Shown here: positions 9,942 through 20,780 of the stretch, one piece after another | Position numbering within the stretch: position 1 is the first letter of the stretch | Layout: each line of letters begins with the position of its first letter | DNA from: Companilactobacillus nuruki | Lineage (GTDB): Bacteria > Bacillota > Bacilli > Lactobacillales > Lactobacillaceae | NCBI RefSeq assembly: GCF_002872255.1 | Contig: NZ_NIPR01000052.1 | Location: 62,001-126,000 of the forward strand | DNA: 64,000 nt | Reading direction: 5' to 3' | Made by a program: the position numbers and the translations under genes | Notes under the pieces: model-generated | Told to the model about the DNA's origin: nothing | Database searches by the model: none | Seen by the model: the letters and a program-made list of their open reading frames with translations, nothing else

Positions 9942-12900
9942 CTAGTTTTCTGATTTTGTACTAGTTGATTCAGCTGAATCTTTTGAGGCTTCAAGCTTCT
10001 TAGCTTCCTCTTCAGCACGTTTTTGTTCTTGTTGTTTAGCAAACTTAGATAAGGCATCGATTGAAACTGTATCTTCATCTTCATCCATATCTCTAAGTTC
10101 AATTTCTTTCTTATGTGAGTCTAGAACCTTCATGTCTAGTCCTAGAGCTTGTAGTTCTTTGACAAGAACACGGAATGATTCAGGAACACCAGGCTTAGGA
10201 ATACTTTCACCCTTAACGATTGCTTCATAAGTCTTAACACGTCCAACAATATCATCTGACTTGTATGTCAAAATTTCTTGTAGTGTATATGCAGCACCAT
10301 AAGCTTCAAGAGCCCAAACTTCCATTTCACCAAATCTCTGGCCACCAAATTGTGCTTTACCACCAAGTGGTTGTTGAGTAACTAGTGAGTAAGGTCCGAT
10401 TGATCTAGCATGCAACTTATCATCAACCATGTGAGCTAGTTTCAAGTAGTACATAACACCAACTGAAACACGGTTCTTAAATGGTTCACCAGTACGTCCA
10501 TCATAAAGGATTGACTTACCATCTGAATCCATATCGGCTTCTTTAACAATGTCCCACAATTCGTCATCACTTACACCATCAAAAACAGGTGTTGAAACAT
10601 GGATACCAAGTTTTCTAGCAGCCATACCTAAGTGAAGATCAAGAACTTGTCCAATGTTCATACGTGATGGAACACCCATTGGATTCAAAAGAATATCTAC
10701 TGGAGTACCATCTGGCATATATGGCATATCTTCTTGAGGTACAACGATTGAAACAGTACCTTTGTTACCATGACGTCCAGACATCTTGTCACCAACTTGA
10801 ATCTTACGTTTTTGAGCAATGTAAACACGAACTAACATGTTAACACCAGGATCAAGTTCGTCACCAGCTTCACGAGTGAAGACTTTAACATCTTGGATAA
10901 TTCCGCCACCACCATGTGGTACACGTAATGATGTATCACGGACTTCACGAGCTTTTTCACCAAAGATAGCATGTAGCAATCTTTCTTCGGCTGATAATTC
11001 TGTAACACCCTTAGGTGTAACTTTACCAACTAGAATATCGCCATCACGAACTTCAGCACCAATACGGATAATTCCGAATTCATCAAGATCCTTCAATGAA
11101 TCTTCACCAACGTTAGGAATTTCACGAGTAATCTCTTCAGGTCCAAGTTTTGTATCACGTGCTTCAGATTCATATTCTTCAATATGAATTGAAGTATAAG
11201 CATCTTCACGCACTAATTTTTCTGAAAGTACAATCGCATCTTCATAGTTATACATATTCCATGTCATAAATGCGATCAATGGGTTTTGACCAAGAGCTAA
11301 TTCACCATTTTCCATGGCAGGACCATCAGCAATGATATCACCCTTCTTGACCTTTTCGTCTTTTCTAACGATAGGTCTTTGGTTATATGACTTACCATTA
11401 TTTGAACGACGGAACTTAGTAACTTTATAATCATCAGTTGTGCCATCTTCGTCACGTTTGATAGTAACTTTTCTAGCGTCAACATATTCAACAACACCAT
11501 CATGATCAGCTAACAAAGCAGCACCGGAATCATGAGCAGCAATATATTCCATACCTGTACCAACAAGTGGTGCATGTGGATTGATCAAAGGAACGGCTTG
11601 ACGTTGCATGTTGGCACCCATCAAGGCACGGTTTGAATCATCATTTTCCAAGAAAGGAATACATGCAGTAGCTACAGAAACTACTTGCTTAGGAGAAACG
11701 TCCATATAATCGACTTTTTCTGGAGTAGTTTCAATATTGTCATCCTTATGACGAGCCAAAATCGCATCATCAACGAATGAACCATCATCATTTAATAATG
11801 TATTAGCCTGAGCAACAACATAGTTATCTTCTTCATCAGCAGTTAAGTAATCGATTTTATCAGTTACTTTATGTGTATCCCATGAAACACGACGATATGG
11901 TGTTTCGATGAAACCATATTTATTAATAATGGCATATGAAGCCAAATTATTGATAAGTCCGATGTTAGGTCCTTCAGGAGTTTCGATAGGACACATACGA
12001 CCATAATGGGTATAGTGAACATCACGAACTTCATATCCAGCACGATCACGGGTTAAACCACCAGGTCCAAGAGCAGATAAACGACGCTTGTGTTCAAGTT
12101 CGCCAAGTGGGTTTGTCTGATCCATGAATTGTGACAATTGTGATGAACCAAAGAATTCCTTAATTGAAGCAACAACCGGTCTAATATTAATCAATTGTTG
12201 AGGTGTAACAGTAGCTGAATCTTGAATTGACATTCTTTCACGTACAACACGTTCCATACGTGACAAACCAATACGGAATTGGTTTTGTAGCAATTCACCA
12301 ACTGAACGAATACGACGGTTACCCAAGTGATCAATATCATCTGTTGTACCGATGTCTTCTTTCAAGTTTAAGAAATAGTTAATACCAGCTAAAATATCAG
12401 CAGGAGTAATGGTACGGTTTGTTTCTGGAATATGACCATTACCAATAATATTAACAATTTTTTCATTGTCAGCTTCTGAATAAATCTTGATTGATTGAAC
12501 AGTGATTGGATCTGTTAAAACCCCTTCATCTGAAGGTTGTAATGTAATTGTCTTGAAGTCGTCTCTTTCAAGATATGGAGTAAGTTTACTCATTGCATCA
12601 CGGTCAAGTACAGTATCTTTAGCTAGAACAACTTCACCAGTATCTGGATCAGCCAATGTTTCAGCCAATGTCTTGTTCAAAAGTCTTGTCTTAAGGTTAA
12701 GCTTCTTATTGATCTTATAACGACCAACAGGGGCTAAATCATAACGACGTGGGTCAAAGAATCTAGCATATAGCAATGAACGAGAACTGTCAGCAGTTTT
12801 AGGTTCACCGGGACGTAATCTTTCATAGATATCCTTCAAAGCTTCTTCAACACGTGAATCGCTAGTATCCTTATGAACATCTTTTTCAAGAGTAAGGTTT

Positions 12901-13550
12901 AAAGTATCATTTTCACCAAAAATATCAAGAATTTCTGAGTCTTCACCAAAACCTAAAGCACGGACCAATTCAGAAATAGGTAATTTTCTAGTTCTATCAA
13001 TTCTTACATAGCCTAGACCCTTAGCATCTGTTTCATATTCTAACCAAGCACCACGGTTAGGAATAACAGTTGTACCATAATTTACACGGCCATTTTTATC
13101 AGTATCTTGATTGTAATAAATACCAGGTGAACGTACCAATTGTGAAACAATAACACGTTCAGCACCGTTGATGATGAAAGTTCCTTCATCTGTCATGATA
13201 GGGAAATCACCAAAGAAAACATCTTGAGTCTTGATTTCACCAGTTTCATGATTAGTCAATTTCAAAGTTACATGTAATGGTGCTGAGAAGTTGGCATCAT
13301 GAGCTCTAGCTTCTTCAACAGTATATTTTGGTTCTAGTAACTTGTAATCGACATATTCCAAAGAAAGATTTCCAGCAAAATCATCAATTGGCATAATATC
13401 GTCAAACATATCCTTAAGTCCTTCATCTAAGAACCATTGGTAAGAATTTGTTTGGATGTCAATCAAATTTGGCAGTGGAAGTACTTCCTTGATCTTTGCA
13501 TAACTACGACGAACACGGTGTGCACCATAATTAACGTTATGATAAGTCAA
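9942..13550 (-). CDS. rpoB: DNA-directed RNA polymerase subunit beta
   Basis: This beta subunit of RNA polymerase has 1202 aa from the chosen start. The rifampicin-binding cluster ([11 protein letters not shown] then [14 protein letters not shown]) carries the usual sensitive-type residues. The frame is open to 13595, but the TTG at 13550 has GAGGTG 6 nt upstream, and the protein then begins [17 protein letters not shown], like other lactobacillar RpoB proteins. The C-terminal 35 residues or so are Glu/Lys/Ser-rich and probably disordered. The gene follows clpC and has a leader of about 200 nt with a terminator-like hairpin. Confidence 0.97.
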   Translation of the reverse strand: MTYHNVNYGAHRVRRSYAKIKEVLPLPNLIDIQTNSYQWFLDEGLKDMFDDIMPIDDFAGNLSLEYVDYKLLEPKYTVEEARAHDANFSAPLHVTLKLTNHETGEIKTQDVFFGDFPIMTDEGTFIINGAERVIVSQLVRSPGIYYNQDTDKNGRVNYGTTVIPNRGAWLEYETDAKGLGYVRIDRTRKLPISELVRALGFGEDSEILDIFGENDTLNLTLEKDVHKDTSDSRVEEALKDIYERLRPGEPKTADSSRSLLYARFFDPRRYDLAPVGRYKINKKLNLKTRLLNKTLAETLADPDTGEVVLAKDTVLDRDAMSKLTPYLERDDFKTITLQPSDEGVLTDPITVQSIKIYSEADNEKIVNIIGNGHIPETNRTITPADILAGINYFLNLKEDIGTTDDIDHLGNRRIRSVGELLQNQFRIGLSRMERVVRERMSIQDSATVTPQQLINIRPVVASIKEFFGSSQLSQFMDQTNPLGELEHKRRLSALGPGGLTRDRAGYEVRDVHYTHYGRMCPIETPEGPNIGLINNLASYAIINKYGFIETPYRRVSWDTHKVTDKIDYLTADEEDNYVVAQANTLLNDDGSFVDDAILARHKDDNIETTPEKVDYMDVSPKQVVSVATACIPFLENDDSNRALMGANMQRQAVPLINPHAPLVGTGMEYIAAHDSGAALLADHDGVVEYVDARKVTIKRDEDGTTDDYKVTKFRRSNNGKSYNQRPIVRKDEKVKKGDIIADGPAMENGELALGQNPLIAFMTWNMYNYEDAIVLSEKLVREDAYTSIHIEEYESEARDTKLGPEEITREIPNVGEDSLKDLDEFGIIRIGAEVRDGDILVGKVTPKGVTELSAEERLLHAIFGEKAREVRDTSLRVPHGGGGIIQDVKVFTREAGDELDPGVNMLVRVYIAQKRKIQVGDKMSGRHGNKGTVSIVVPQEDMPYMPDGTPVDILLNPMGVPSRMNIGQVLDLHLGMAARKLGIHVSTPVFDGVSDDELWDIVKEADMDSDGKSILYDGRTGEPFKNRVSVGVMYYLKLAHMVDDKLHARSIGPYSLVTQQPLGGKAQFGGQRFGEMEVWALEAYGAAYTLQEILTYKSDDIVGRVKTYEAIVKGESIPKPGVPESFRVLVKELQALGLDMKVLDSHKKEIELRDMDEDEDTVSIDALSKFAKQQEQKRAEEEAKKLEASKDSAESTSTKSEN

Positions 13551-13608
13551 ATTTTTCACCTCAACATATAATTTGTTCAAATCACATTTGTCCAAATATT
13601 ACAATTTG

Positions 13609-13638
13609 ATTACAATTTGCATGAAAACGGTTTTTCAA
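13609..13638 (-). promoter_or_regulatory. Possible second rpoB promoter, downstream of the leader terminator
   Basis: TTGAAA (13638-13633) and TGTAAT (13614-13609) are 18 nt apart on the minus strand. The match is weaker than at the upstream promoter. If real, it would let rpoB bypass the leader terminator. Confidence 0.35.
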
Positions 13639-13650
13639 CCTGTTTTAAGG

Positions 13651-13689
13651 CAAAAAAAAACCAAAAATAGAATCGAAAATCTATTTTTG
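13651..13689 (-). terminator. Terminator-like hairpin in the rpoB leader
   Basis: On the minus strand CAAAAATAG and CTATTTTTG form a 9-bp stem with a 10-nt loop, followed by G and nine T residues. It lies between the strong rpoB promoter and the rpoB start, so it could be a leader attenuator, the clpC terminator, or both. An RNA motif called Lacto-rpoB has been described in rpoB leaders of lactic acid bacteria; I could not test for a match. Confidence 0.65.
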
Positions 13690-13759
13690 TGTTTTTTATT
13701 TAGCATAACCACGGACAATAGATCGTGATATGCGATTTGAACTTTGAATCTCAAAAATG

Positions 13760-13788
13760 ATAATACTCTTAAGCACTCTTCATGTCAA
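13760..13788 (-). promoter_or_regulatory. Main rpoBC promoter
   Basis: TTGACA (13788-13783) and TATTAT (13765-13760) are separated by 17 nt on the minus strand, directly after the clpC stop codon. It predicts a leader of about 200 nt before rpoB. Confidence 0.8.
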
Positions 13789-13800
13789 TAGTCAAGCTTA

Positions 13801-16296
13801 CTAGTTTTGCTTTGCCAAAGTTCTCTTATTATCCGGCTTGTCAACTGTTACGGTTAATTTGCCTTTTTTAGAACCTACTTTGATAACATCTCCAGCTTTA
13901 ACCTTTCCCATTAAGAGCTGCTCACTAACAGGATCTTCAATTTCTCTTTGAATTGTTCTTCTCATTGGACGAGCACCATACTCAGGATTATAGCCATCTT
14001 TAACTAAATCACTATAAGCACTTGGAGAAATAACTAGCTTAATTTCTCTTTCAGCCAGACGTTTTCTTAAATTACTACTCATGATTTTAGCAATATCTTT
14101 AAGTTGCTCTTTATCAAGTGCTTTAAAGACAATTGTTTCATCAATACGGTTCAAGAATTCTGGACGGAAGAACTTCTTTAATTCAGTATTGATTCGATCT
14201 TGCATCTCTTTGTAATCATCATGAACATCTTTTGCACCAAAGCCAACTGACTTATCTTCTTCAAGGGAACGTGCGCCCAAATTGGACGTCATGATAATAA
14301 TTGTATTTCTAAAATCAACTTTACGTCCTTTAGCATCAGTTAAAATACCGTCATCAAGAACTTGCAAAAGGATATTGAAGACGTCAGGATGAGCCTTTTC
14401 AACCTCATCCAATAGAACTACCGAATAAGGTTCATTTCTAACTTTTTCAGTTAATTGTCCACCTTCGTCAAAGCCAACATATCCTGGAGCTGAACCGATC
14501 AGCTTGGAAGTGCTGTATTGTTCCATATATTCGGACATATCGACTCTGATTAGATTATCCTCTGATCCGAACATCGACTCAGCAATTGATTTAGCTAATT
14601 CTGTTTTACCAACACCTGTAGGTCCTAAGAACATAAATGAACCAATTGGACGATTAGGGTCTTTCATACCACTTCTAGCACGGCGAATAGCTCGAGCCAC
14701 TGCATTAATGGCATCATCCTGACCAATAACTCGTCTGTGCAATTCTTTTTCAAGATTAAGAAGTTTTTCACTCTCTTTACGAGTAATTTGTTTAACTGGA
14801 ACACCAGTCCACTGAGCAATAACCTCAGCTATATCATCCGCCCCAACAACAGGCTTTCTATTATTGGCTGATTTCTTACTCTTGAGTTGGCTAAGTTCCT
14901 CTTGAATATTTTGTTCCTCTTCACGAATCTTAGCGGCCTTTTCAAAGTCTTGATCCAAGATGGCCTTATTCTTATCATTCAATAATTCCATTCCACGATC
15001 AGTTAATTCTTCTAATTTATTATTCTTAGAAACATTGTGAATTCGAACCTTAGCAGCTGCCTCATCCATCAAATCTATGGCCTTATCTGGCAAGAACCTA
15101 TTTGTCAAATAACGAGTTGAAAAACGAACCGCTGCTTCTACAGCTTCATCAGAAATAGTTAAGCCATGATGTTGTTCATATCTTGGACGTAAACCTTCCA
15201 AAATCTTAATTGAATCATCGGCGGTTGGTTCTTCAACGTGAACCTTAGCAAAACGACGTTCCAAAGCTGTATCTTTTTCAATATATTTTTGATATTCATT
15301 TGATGTTGTGGCACCAATTAATTGTAATTCTCCACGAGCCAAAGCAGGTTTCAAAATATTAGAAGCATCAATAGCACCTTCAGCACCACCAGCACCAATT
15401 AATGTATGCAACTCATCAATAAATAAAATAACATGTTTGTCTTGATAAATTTCTTCAATAATTTTCTTTAAACGATCTTCAAATTCACCACGATATTTAG
15501 TACCAGCTACAAGTGATCCCATATCTAACATCATGATACGTTTGTTTTGCATATCGACAGGCACTTCTTTTTTAACGATTGCAATAGCAAGACCTTCAGC
15601 AATAGCGGTTTTACCAACACCAGGTTCTCCCACTAATACTGGATTATTCTTAGTTCTACGGCTAAGAATTTGAATAGTACGCTCAACCTCTTCTTTACGT
15701 CCAATAACCGGATCGATTTGGTTTTCTTGAGCCATCTTTGTTAAATCACGAGCTAAGGAATCAAGAGTTGGTGTACCAGCAGGTTGTCCTTGTTGTTTCT
15801 TCTGTTTGTTGGCCAAATTGGATGCAAAGCCTCGACGTGCTGCCTTATTGGACATTCCCATCTTGCTCAGTAACAATGACTTAGTTTTAGCTAGGCTTAA
15901 TCCTAAGTTAACTAAAATACGATTAGCTAAATTATCAGAATCATCAAGCATTGCCAATAAGATATGTTCAGTTCCGATACGGTTTGCTTTATATAGATTA
16001 GAAGTTTCTTCCGCATCACTTAAAATTAGTTGTCCCTTAGGAGAATAAGGTAGGTAAATTCCCTTAGCAGTATTAGATGAGACATCCCCATAACCAGTCA
16101 GATGTTCAATCTCCTCTTCAACATCTCGATCACTCACAGCTAGATCTCTCAAAGTAATACCGGCGATACCATCATTCTCCATTGTTAGGCCAAGCAAAAT
16201 ATGCTCAGTTCCAACAGCATTATGATGAAATGTCTTAGCTTGTTCTTGAGCTAACACAAGTGCATTCTTGGCGCTTTCGGTAAATACTTTGTCCAT
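13801..16296 (-). CDS. clpC: ATP-dependent Clp protease ATP-binding subunit ClpC
   Basis: This AAA+ unfoldase feeds damaged or regulatory proteins to ClpP. The 831-aa product has an N-terminal Clp-N repeat domain and a first ATPase module with [12 protein letters not shown]-like coiled middle domain near residues 420-470 identifies ClpC rather than ClpA. A second ATPase module carries GPTGVGKT. The ATG follows AGAGGT. No ctsR or mcsAB genes lie upstream, unlike in Bacillus. I see no tandem CtsR heptad or CIRCE element in the promoter region. Confidence 0.95.
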   Translation of the reverse strand: MDKVFTESAKNALVLAQEQAKTFHHNAVGTEHILLGLTMENDGIAGITLRDLAVSDRDVEEEIEHLTGYGDVSSNTAKGIYLPYSPKGQLILSDAEETSNLYKANRIGTEHILLAMLDDSDNLANRILVNLGLSLAKTKSLLLSKMGMSNKAARRGFASNLANKQKKQQGQPAGTPTLDSLARDLTKMAQENQIDPVIGRKEEVERTIQILSRRTKNNPVLVGEPGVGKTAIAEGLAIAIVKKEVPVDMQNKRIMMLDMGSLVAGTKYRGEFEDRLKKIIEEIYQDKHVILFIDELHTLIGAGGAEGAIDASNILKPALARGELQLIGATTSNEYQKYIEKDTALERRFAKVHVEEPTADDSIKILEGLRPRYEQHHGLTISDEAVEAAVRFSTRYLTNRFLPDKAIDLMDEAAAKVRIHNVSKNNKLEELTDRGMELLNDKNKAILDQDFEKAAKIREEEQNIQEELSQLKSKKSANNRKPVVGADDIAEVIAQWTGVPVKQITRKESEKLLNLEKELHRRVIGQDDAINAVARAIRRARSGMKDPNRPIGSFMFLGPTGVGKTELAKSIAESMFGSEDNLIRVDMSEYMEQYSTSKLIGSAPGYVGFDEGGQLTEKVRNEPYSVVLLDEVEKAHPDVFNILLQVLDDGILTDAKGRKVDFRNTIIIMTSNLGARSLEEDKSVGFGAKDVHDDYKEMQDRINTELKKFFRPEFLNRIDETIVFKALDKEQLKDIAKIMSSNLRKRLAEREIKLVISPSAYSDLVKDGYNPEYGARPMRRTIQREIEDPVSEQLLMGKVKAGDVIKVGSKKGKLTVTVDKPDNKRTLAKQN

Positions 16297-16332
16297 TAAC
16301 GTTACCTCTACTTTTTAAGTGTCTGTTTAGAA

Positions 16333-16360
16333 AGTATAATTGTGTTTTAAAAAAATGCAA
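16333..16360 (-). promoter_or_regulatory. clpC promoter
   Basis: TTGCAT (16360-16355) and TATACT (16338-16333) are 16 nt apart on the minus strand, about 40 nt upstream of the clpC ATG. Confidence 0.6.
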
Positions 16361-16494
16361 TTAATTTAACTTATCACTTACCGATAAAAAAATAACACCA
16401 CAATTATAATTGTCCTTAACTAGAATCCTAACACATTCAAGAAAATATTATATGCTATTTAGATTGCCAATTTGGAACAACTTTTAGAGAACGA

Positions 16495-16535
16495 AAAAAG
16501 GCAATCAATCCTCAATTAGAATTAATTACCTTTTT
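16495..16535 (-). terminator. Terminator of the tRNA operon
   Basis: A long hairpin pairs AAAAAGGTAATTAAT with ATTGATTGCCTTTTT (15 bp, two G-T wobbles). A T-run follows on the minus strand. It lies 20 nt after tRNA-Gly. Confidence 0.85.
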
Positions 16536-16554
16536 CAACTTTCTGAATCTCTAA

Positions 16555-16626
16555 AGCGGAAGACGGGATTCGAACCCGCGACCCCCACCATGGCAAGGTG
16601 ATGTTCTACCACTGAACTACTTCCGC
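16555..16626 (-). tRNA. tRNA-Gly (anticodon GCC)
   Basis: The cloverleaf is complete. The acceptor GCGGAAG pairs with CTTCCGC, the anticodon loop is TTGCCAT, and the T loop is GGTTCGAATCC. The discriminator base is U, as usual for tRNA-Gly. CCA is not encoded. It is the last of four clustered tRNA genes. Confidence 0.95.
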
Positions 16627-16636
16627 ATTATGACGA

Positions 16637-16709
16637 TGCCGACTAGAGGATTCGAACCTCCGACCCCCTGTTTACAAGACAGGTGCTCTGCCAACTGAGC
16701 TAAGTCGGC
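16637..16709 (-). tRNA. tRNA-Thr (anticodon TGT)
   Basis: The acceptor GCCGACT pairs with AGTCGGC. The anticodon stem CCTGT/ACAGG encloses the loop CTTGTAA, giving anticodon TGT. The T arm GGTTCGAATCC is normal. CCA is not encoded. It is third in the Val-Leu-Thr-Gly transcript. Confidence 0.95.
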
Positions 16710-16769
16710 ATTATGTCAACAACAATTAACATAATACACAACAATTAATCTTTTTGCAAGATTAACTTA

Positions 16770-16852
16770 TACGGGTGAAAGGACTTGAACCTTCATGTCC
16801 ACTGGACACTAGAACCTAAATCTAGCGCGTCTGCCAATTCCGCCACACCCGC
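16770..16852 (-). tRNA. tRNA-Leu (anticodon TAG)
   Basis: This 83-nt class II tRNA has a long variable arm (TGTCC/GGACA). The anticodon stem CTAGA/TCTAG encloses TTTAGGT, giving anticodon TAG. The acceptor GCGGGTG pairs with CACCCGT. CCA is not encoded. Confidence 0.95.
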
Positions 16853-16868
16853 AAAACATTTTTATGAA

Positions 16869-16893
16869 TCCATTAAGCAAGTTGCTTAATGGA
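16869..16893. repeat. Perfect 25-nt inverted repeat at the 3' end of tRNA-Val
   Basis: TCCATTAAGCAA and TTGCTTAATGGA are perfect 12-bp arms around a single central base. One arm includes the last bases of the tRNA-Val acceptor strand and its discriminator. It lies between tRNA-Val and tRNA-Leu on the same transcript. Processing hairpin, operator and attachment site are all possible roles. Confidence 0.7.
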
Positions 16894-16962
16894 GGATACA
16901 GGGATCGAACCTGTGACCTCCTGCTTGTAAGGCAGATGCTCTCCCAGCTGAGCTAATCCTCC
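16890..16962 (-). tRNA. tRNA-Val (anticodon TAC)
   Basis: The acceptor GGAGGAT pairs with ATCCTCC and the discriminator is A. The anticodon loop CTTACAA gives TAC. The T arm GGTTCGATCCC is normal. CCA is not encoded. It is the first gene of the tRNA operon, about 23 nt after the predicted transcript start. Confidence 0.95.
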
Positions 16963-16991
16963 ATACGTGTTTCGTTTGAAACAACTATATT

Positions 16992-17021
16992 AGTATACCT
17001 TTTGGATATTAATTAAGTCAA
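16992..17021 (-). promoter_or_regulatory. Promoter of the tRNA operon
   Basis: TTGACT (17021-17016) and TATACT (16997-16992) are 18 nt apart on the minus strand, just upstream of tRNA-Val. Confidence 0.7.
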
Positions 17022-17170
17022 TAAGATTTTAAATTTTTTCTTACTTAAGTTTTGTTAGATATTAATCTTTACTGTGAAGAAAAAAATTGTCTCAAGATCT
17101 GAATTTTCTTTAACTAATAAGTTTTTTAAATCATTGCTTATTTGTAGTTATATTTTTTGATATTGCAATA

Positions 17171-17204
17171 AAAAAGGCGACAACTTAATTTTGAGTTGTC
17201 GTCC
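17171..17204 (-). terminator. Terminator of the ftsH-hslO-dusB-lysS run
   Basis: On the minus strand the arms GG(A)CGACAACT and AGTTGTCGCC pair with one bulged base, followed by TTTTT. It lies 12 nt after the lysS stop codon. Confidence 0.8.
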
Positions 17205-17216
17205 TTGTCTATTATA

Positions 17217-18767
17217 TTATTCTGGATTATTTGTATTGTCTTCTGGTCTCATGGTTGGGAATAAGATGACATCACGAATTGATGGAGCGTCTGTCAATAA
17301 CATAACTAAACGATCAACACCAATTCCTAGTCCACCTGTTGGTGGCATACCATATTCCAAAGCTTCAACATAATCATTATCAATTGGTTCTGCTTCATCA
17401 TTACCATTTTCACGTTCAGCGGCTTGGGCTTCAAAACGTTCCTTTTGATCGATAGGATCATTCAACTCAGTAAAAGCATTACCAAATTCATGTCCTAAGA
17501 TATAAACTTCAAATCGATCTGTAAAATTAGGATTATCTTGTGACTTTTTAGCCAATGGTGAAACTTCTAGTGGATACTCGTAAACAAAGGTTGGTTCTTT
17601 CAAAGTATCTTCAACAAATTCTTCGAAGAATTCTGCAATGATGTGACCAACGCCCCAGAAATCTTCGTAATGAACGCCCTTATCGTCAGCTAACTTACGG
17701 GCTTCTTCAAGTGTCATATCCTTACTAAAATCAATGCCAGTTTGTTCCTTAATAGCATCAACCATCTTAATGCGTTTGAAGGGTTTGCTCAAATCAATTG
17801 TCTCGCCTTGATAGGTAACAACTTGTGTACCATTAGCCTTATCAGCAGCATGTCTGAACATCCCCTCAACTTCCTTCATAACGTCAAACATATTCCAATA
17901 TGCGGCATATGTTTCCAATGAAGTATATTCAGGGTTGTGCTGTGTATCCATACCTTCATTACGGAAGGCGCGGCCAATTTCGTATACTCGTTCAAAGCCA
18001 CCAACAATTAATCTCTTCAATGGTAGTTCCAGAGCGATACGAAGATACATTTCAACATCCAAAGCATTATGATGCGTGATAAATGGACGAGCACTTGCAC
18101 CACCAGCTTGAGTATTCAAAACGGGTGTCTCAACTGACATAAAGCCTTCACCATCAAGATATTCACGGATTGCTTGAATAATCTTAGTACGTTTCTTGAA
18201 ACGATCAAAACTATCTTGGTTAGCAATTAAATCCAAGTATCTTTGGCGATAAATCTGTTCAACGTTTGTTAAGCCGTGGAACTTGTCTGGTAATGGACGA
18301 AGTGACTTAGCTAACATTGTGATGTGTGTTGCTTTAACAGTCAATTCACCCATATCTGTTTTCATGATCTCACCATGAATACCTAAATGATCACCGATAT
18401 CAGCACGCTTAAAGATATGATAGTTTTCTTCACCAACTTCATCTTTACGCACATAAATTTGAATTCTACCAGATCTGTCACGCAAATCAGCAAAACCAAC
18501 TTTACCTTTTCCACGTTTAGACATCATACGACCAGCAATTACGACAGGTAAGTCTTGTTCTTCAAGAGTTTCCTTATCTTCATCACCATATTTATCGTGA
18601 ATTTCTTGAGCTAAAGCAGTTCTTTCGAATCTGGCACCAAATGGATCAACACCCTCATCGTAAAGTTCTTGAAGTTTATCACGTCTGACCCTTAGTTGGT
18701 CATTCATTACTCTTGCTTTTTTTATTTCTTCTTTTGTTGGTTGCTTTTTCTTATTTTCGTTACTCAA
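17217..18767 (-). CDS. lysS: Lysyl-tRNA synthetase, class II
   Basis: This enzyme charges tRNA-Lys using ATP. The 516-aa product has an N-terminal OB-fold anticodon-binding domain (about 60-170) and a class II catalytic core. Motif 2 is near FRNEGMD and motif 3 is [12 protein letters not shown]. The N terminus is Lys-rich. The start is TTG at 18767 behind AGGGGG. It lies 15 nt after dusB, so it is co-transcribed. No T-box leader precedes it. Confidence 0.96.
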   Translation of the reverse strand: MSNENKKKQPTKEEIKKARVMNDQLRVRRDKLQELYDEGVDPFGARFERTALAQEIHDKYGDEDKETLEEQDLPVVIAGRMMSKRGKGKVGFADLRDRSGRIQIYVRKDEVGEENYHIFKRADIGDHLGIHGEIMKTDMGELTVKATHITMLAKSLRPLPDKFHGLTNVEQIYRQRYLDLIANQDSFDRFKKRTKIIQAIREYLDGEGFMSVETPVLNTQAGGASARPFITHHNALDVEMYLRIALELPLKRLIVGGFERVYEIGRAFRNEGMDTQHNPEYTSLETYAAYWNMFDVMKEVEGMFRHAADKANGTQVVTYQGETIDLSKPFKRIKMVDAIKEQTGIDFSKDMTLEEARKLADDKGVHYEDFWGVGHIIAEFFEEFVEDTLKEPTFVYEYPLEVSPLAKKSQDNPNFTDRFEVYILGHEFGNAFTELNDPIDQKERFEAQAAERENGNDEAEPIDNDYVEALEYGMPPTGGLGIGVDRLVMLLTDAPSIRDVILFPTMRPEDNTNNPE

Positions 18768-18782
18768 AATTTTTCCCCCTGT

Positions 18783-19784
18783 CTACGAAATTTTTGAAGA
18801 TCTCGCTTCTCGTTTTTCGTAACTTTCAACAAATTCATCTAAAGCGTCAAACACTTCTTGCATTGTTTCCACGTTTACTACTTTAGCACGTGTTCTAACT
18901 GCATGGGGAATTCCCTTTAGATAATATGCTGCTTGTTGACGAAATTCTGGAACACCAACATGCTCACCTTTTAAGTCTACCAGACGTTGAAGTTGAAGTT
19001 TAGCTATATTAATTTTTTCTGCTACGGTTGGTTCCGGAATGACTTCTCCAGTTTCTAAATAATGGTTCATTTCATTCAAACGCCAAAGATTTCCAAGTAC
19101 TGCACGGCCGACCATAACGGCATCTGCTCCCACATCTTGCAACATAGCTTTGGCATCTTGTGGTGTTTTAACATCACCATTACCAATAAACGGCACAGTT
19201 AAGTGTTGAGCTACCTCATGCAATAAATCCCAATCGGCGTGACCGGTATACATTTGTGACTTGGTACGTCCGTGCATAGCAACAGCACTAGCTCCAGCTT
19301 CTTGAGCCGCTAAAGCATTCTCAACTGCCAAGCCATTATCATTCCAACCGGTTCTCATCTTGACCGTTAAGGGTTTATCAATTGCCTCACTAACAGCTTT
19401 AACAGCCTCATACAATTTATCAGGATCTTTCAACCAACTTGAACCTGCACCTATTTTAGTGACCTTTTTGACTGGACATCCCATATTAATGTCAATTATA
19501 TCGGCCTTACTATTTTGAGACACATACCGTGCAGCTTGAACTAAAGATTCTTTGCTACCGCCAAAAATTTGAATGCTAACTGGATGTTCCTTTGGATCAA
19601 CAAACATCATACCAAGAGTTTTTTTATTCTGATACTTTATACCTTGATCACTGATCATTTCGCAAACAACCAGACCAGCTCCAAATTCTTTTGCAGTAAC
19701 TCTAAATGCTGAGTTTGTTACTCCCGCCATCGGTGCAACAACGATCTGATTAGGAATAGTGACGTTGCCAATCTTCCATTGCAT
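18783..19784 (-). CDS. dusB: tRNA-dihydrouridine synthase, DusB type
   Basis: This flavoenzyme reduces uridine to dihydrouridine in tRNA. The 333-aa TIM-barrel protein has APMAGVT near the N terminus and the catalytic Cys in NMGCP. KMRTGW and a phosphate-binding VGRAVLGN segment bind FMN. An upstream in-frame start at 19838 adds 18 unlikely residues. I chose the ATG at 19784 behind AGAGGT, which matches family length. The order hslO-dusB-lysS is common in Firmicutes. Confidence 0.94.
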   Translation of the reverse strand: MQWKIGNVTIPNQIVVAPMAGVTNSAFRVTAKEFGAGLVVCEMISDQGIKYQNKKTLGMMFVDPKEHPVSIQIFGGSKESLVQAARYVSQNSKADIIDINMGCPVKKVTKIGAGSSWLKDPDKLYEAVKAVSEAIDKPLTVKMRTGWNDNGLAVENALAAQEAGASAVAMHGRTKSQMYTGHADWDLLHEVAQHLTVPFIGNGDVKTPQDAKAMLQDVGADAVMVGRAVLGNLWRLNEMNHYLETGEVIPEPTVAEKINIAKLQLQRLVDLKGEHVGVPEFRQQAAYYLKGIPHAVRTRAKVVNVETMQEVFDALDEFVESYEKREARSSKIS

Positions 19785-19855
19785 ACTTTTTACCTCTGAT
19801 TTTTCAATTACAACTTGCAATAATAACAAATTTTTCATTCATATGGCAAATCTCA

Positions 19856-20737
19856 TTAATCTTTTTCAGCAATAATTTTTTCTAGTTCAGCCTCACTATA
19901 TTGGTATTTATTACCACAGAATTTACATACAGCTTCAGCTCCATGATTTTCTTTAATCATTGAGTTCAACTCATCTTTAGAAAGTGTAGCTAGCGATTTA
20001 GCAAATCTTTCTTTGGAACAATCGCATTTGAATTGAACTGGCATATCTTGAAGATACTTCATGTCAATTCCGTTCATTACTTTTTCCATGATATCTTTAT
20101 TGCTTAAGTTCTCATTTAATAAAGTAGATAAATTAGGAATAACCTTCAAGTTATTTTCAATTTTTTCAATATCCTTATCAGTTGCCCCTGGTAAAGTCTG
20201 AACCAAAAATCCACCAGCAGCCCCAACTTCTTCGTTGGGTTCGACAAAGACTGAAACACCCAAGGCCGAAGGAATCTGTTCTGATTTAGCCATATAATAA
20301 GCAAAATCCATTCCAATTTCTCCAGAAACTAATGGCACTTGACCGGTAAATGGTTCCTTCAAACGTAAATCCTTTGTAATACTCAAAGTACCATTTGTTC
20401 CCACAGCAGCCTTAACATCAATATGTCCATCCTCGCGTGCTTTCAAACTAACATGCGGGTTAGAAATATATCCTTTGACGTCTCCTTTGGCATTGGCATC
20501 AACGACAATAGCACCAACCGGACCATCACCTTGAATTCTAGTCGTCAGTACCTCATCCTCTTTAAGGGTCGAGGTAGCTACAAGTATTGATCCAATCAAT
20601 GTTCTACCCAAAGCGGCACTAGAATTTCTCCACGTATCATGTCTTTGCTGTGCTTCTTGAACTGTCTTTGTTGCATTCATTACATAGGCTCTGAACTTGC
20701 CATCTTTTGAAACAGCTTTTGTTAAAGTATCAGTCAT
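19856..20737 (-). CDS. hslO: Redox-regulated chaperone Hsp33
   Basis: Hsp33 is a cytosolic holdase activated by oxidative unfolding. The 293-aa product has the N-terminal chaperone core (RTLIGSILVAT, GDGPVGAIVVDA). It also has the C-terminal zinc-binding redox switch CDC...CKFC with all four cysteines. The ATG at 20737 follows GGAGGAAA. The ftsH terminator hairpin ends about 17 nt upstream, so the gene has no promoter of its own directly in front. Confidence 0.96.
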   Translation of the reverse strand: MTDTLTKAVSKDGKFRAYVMNATKTVQEAQQRHDTWRNSSAALGRTLIGSILVATSTLKEDEVLTTRIQGDGPVGAIVVDANAKGDVKGYISNPHVSLKAREDGHIDVKAAVGTNGTLSITKDLRLKEPFTGQVPLVSGEIGMDFAYYMAKSEQIPSALGVSVFVEPNEEVGAAGGFLVQTLPGATDKDIEKIENNLKVIPNLSTLLNENLSNKDIMEKVMNGIDMKYLQDMPVQFKCDCSKERFAKSLATLSKDELNSMIKENHGAEAVCKFCGNKYQYSEAELEKIIAEKD

Positions 20738-20754
20738 ATCTGTTTCCTCCGTTC

Positions 20755-20780
20755 AAAAAAGCGACTCATACGAGTCGCTT
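20755..20780 (-). terminator. Terminator between ftsH and hslO
   Basis: AAGCGACTC and GAGTCGCTT form a perfect 9-bp stem with a 4-nt loop, followed by T residues on the minus strand. It lies 10 nt after the ftsH stop and directly before the hslO ribosome-binding site. Confidence 0.85.

Noticed and set aside
13770-13781. CIRCE-like half site (GAGTGCTTA) near the clpC/rpoB junction
   Set aside because: Only one arm resembles CIRCE, and there is no matching TTAGCACTC arm at 9-nt spacing.
16297-16440. CtsR operator upstream of clpC
   Set aside because: No tandem heptad repeat of the GGTCAAA type is present in the promoter region.
18768-18782. T-box riboswitch before lysS
   Set aside because: Only 15 nt separate dusB and lysS, so there is no space for a leader.
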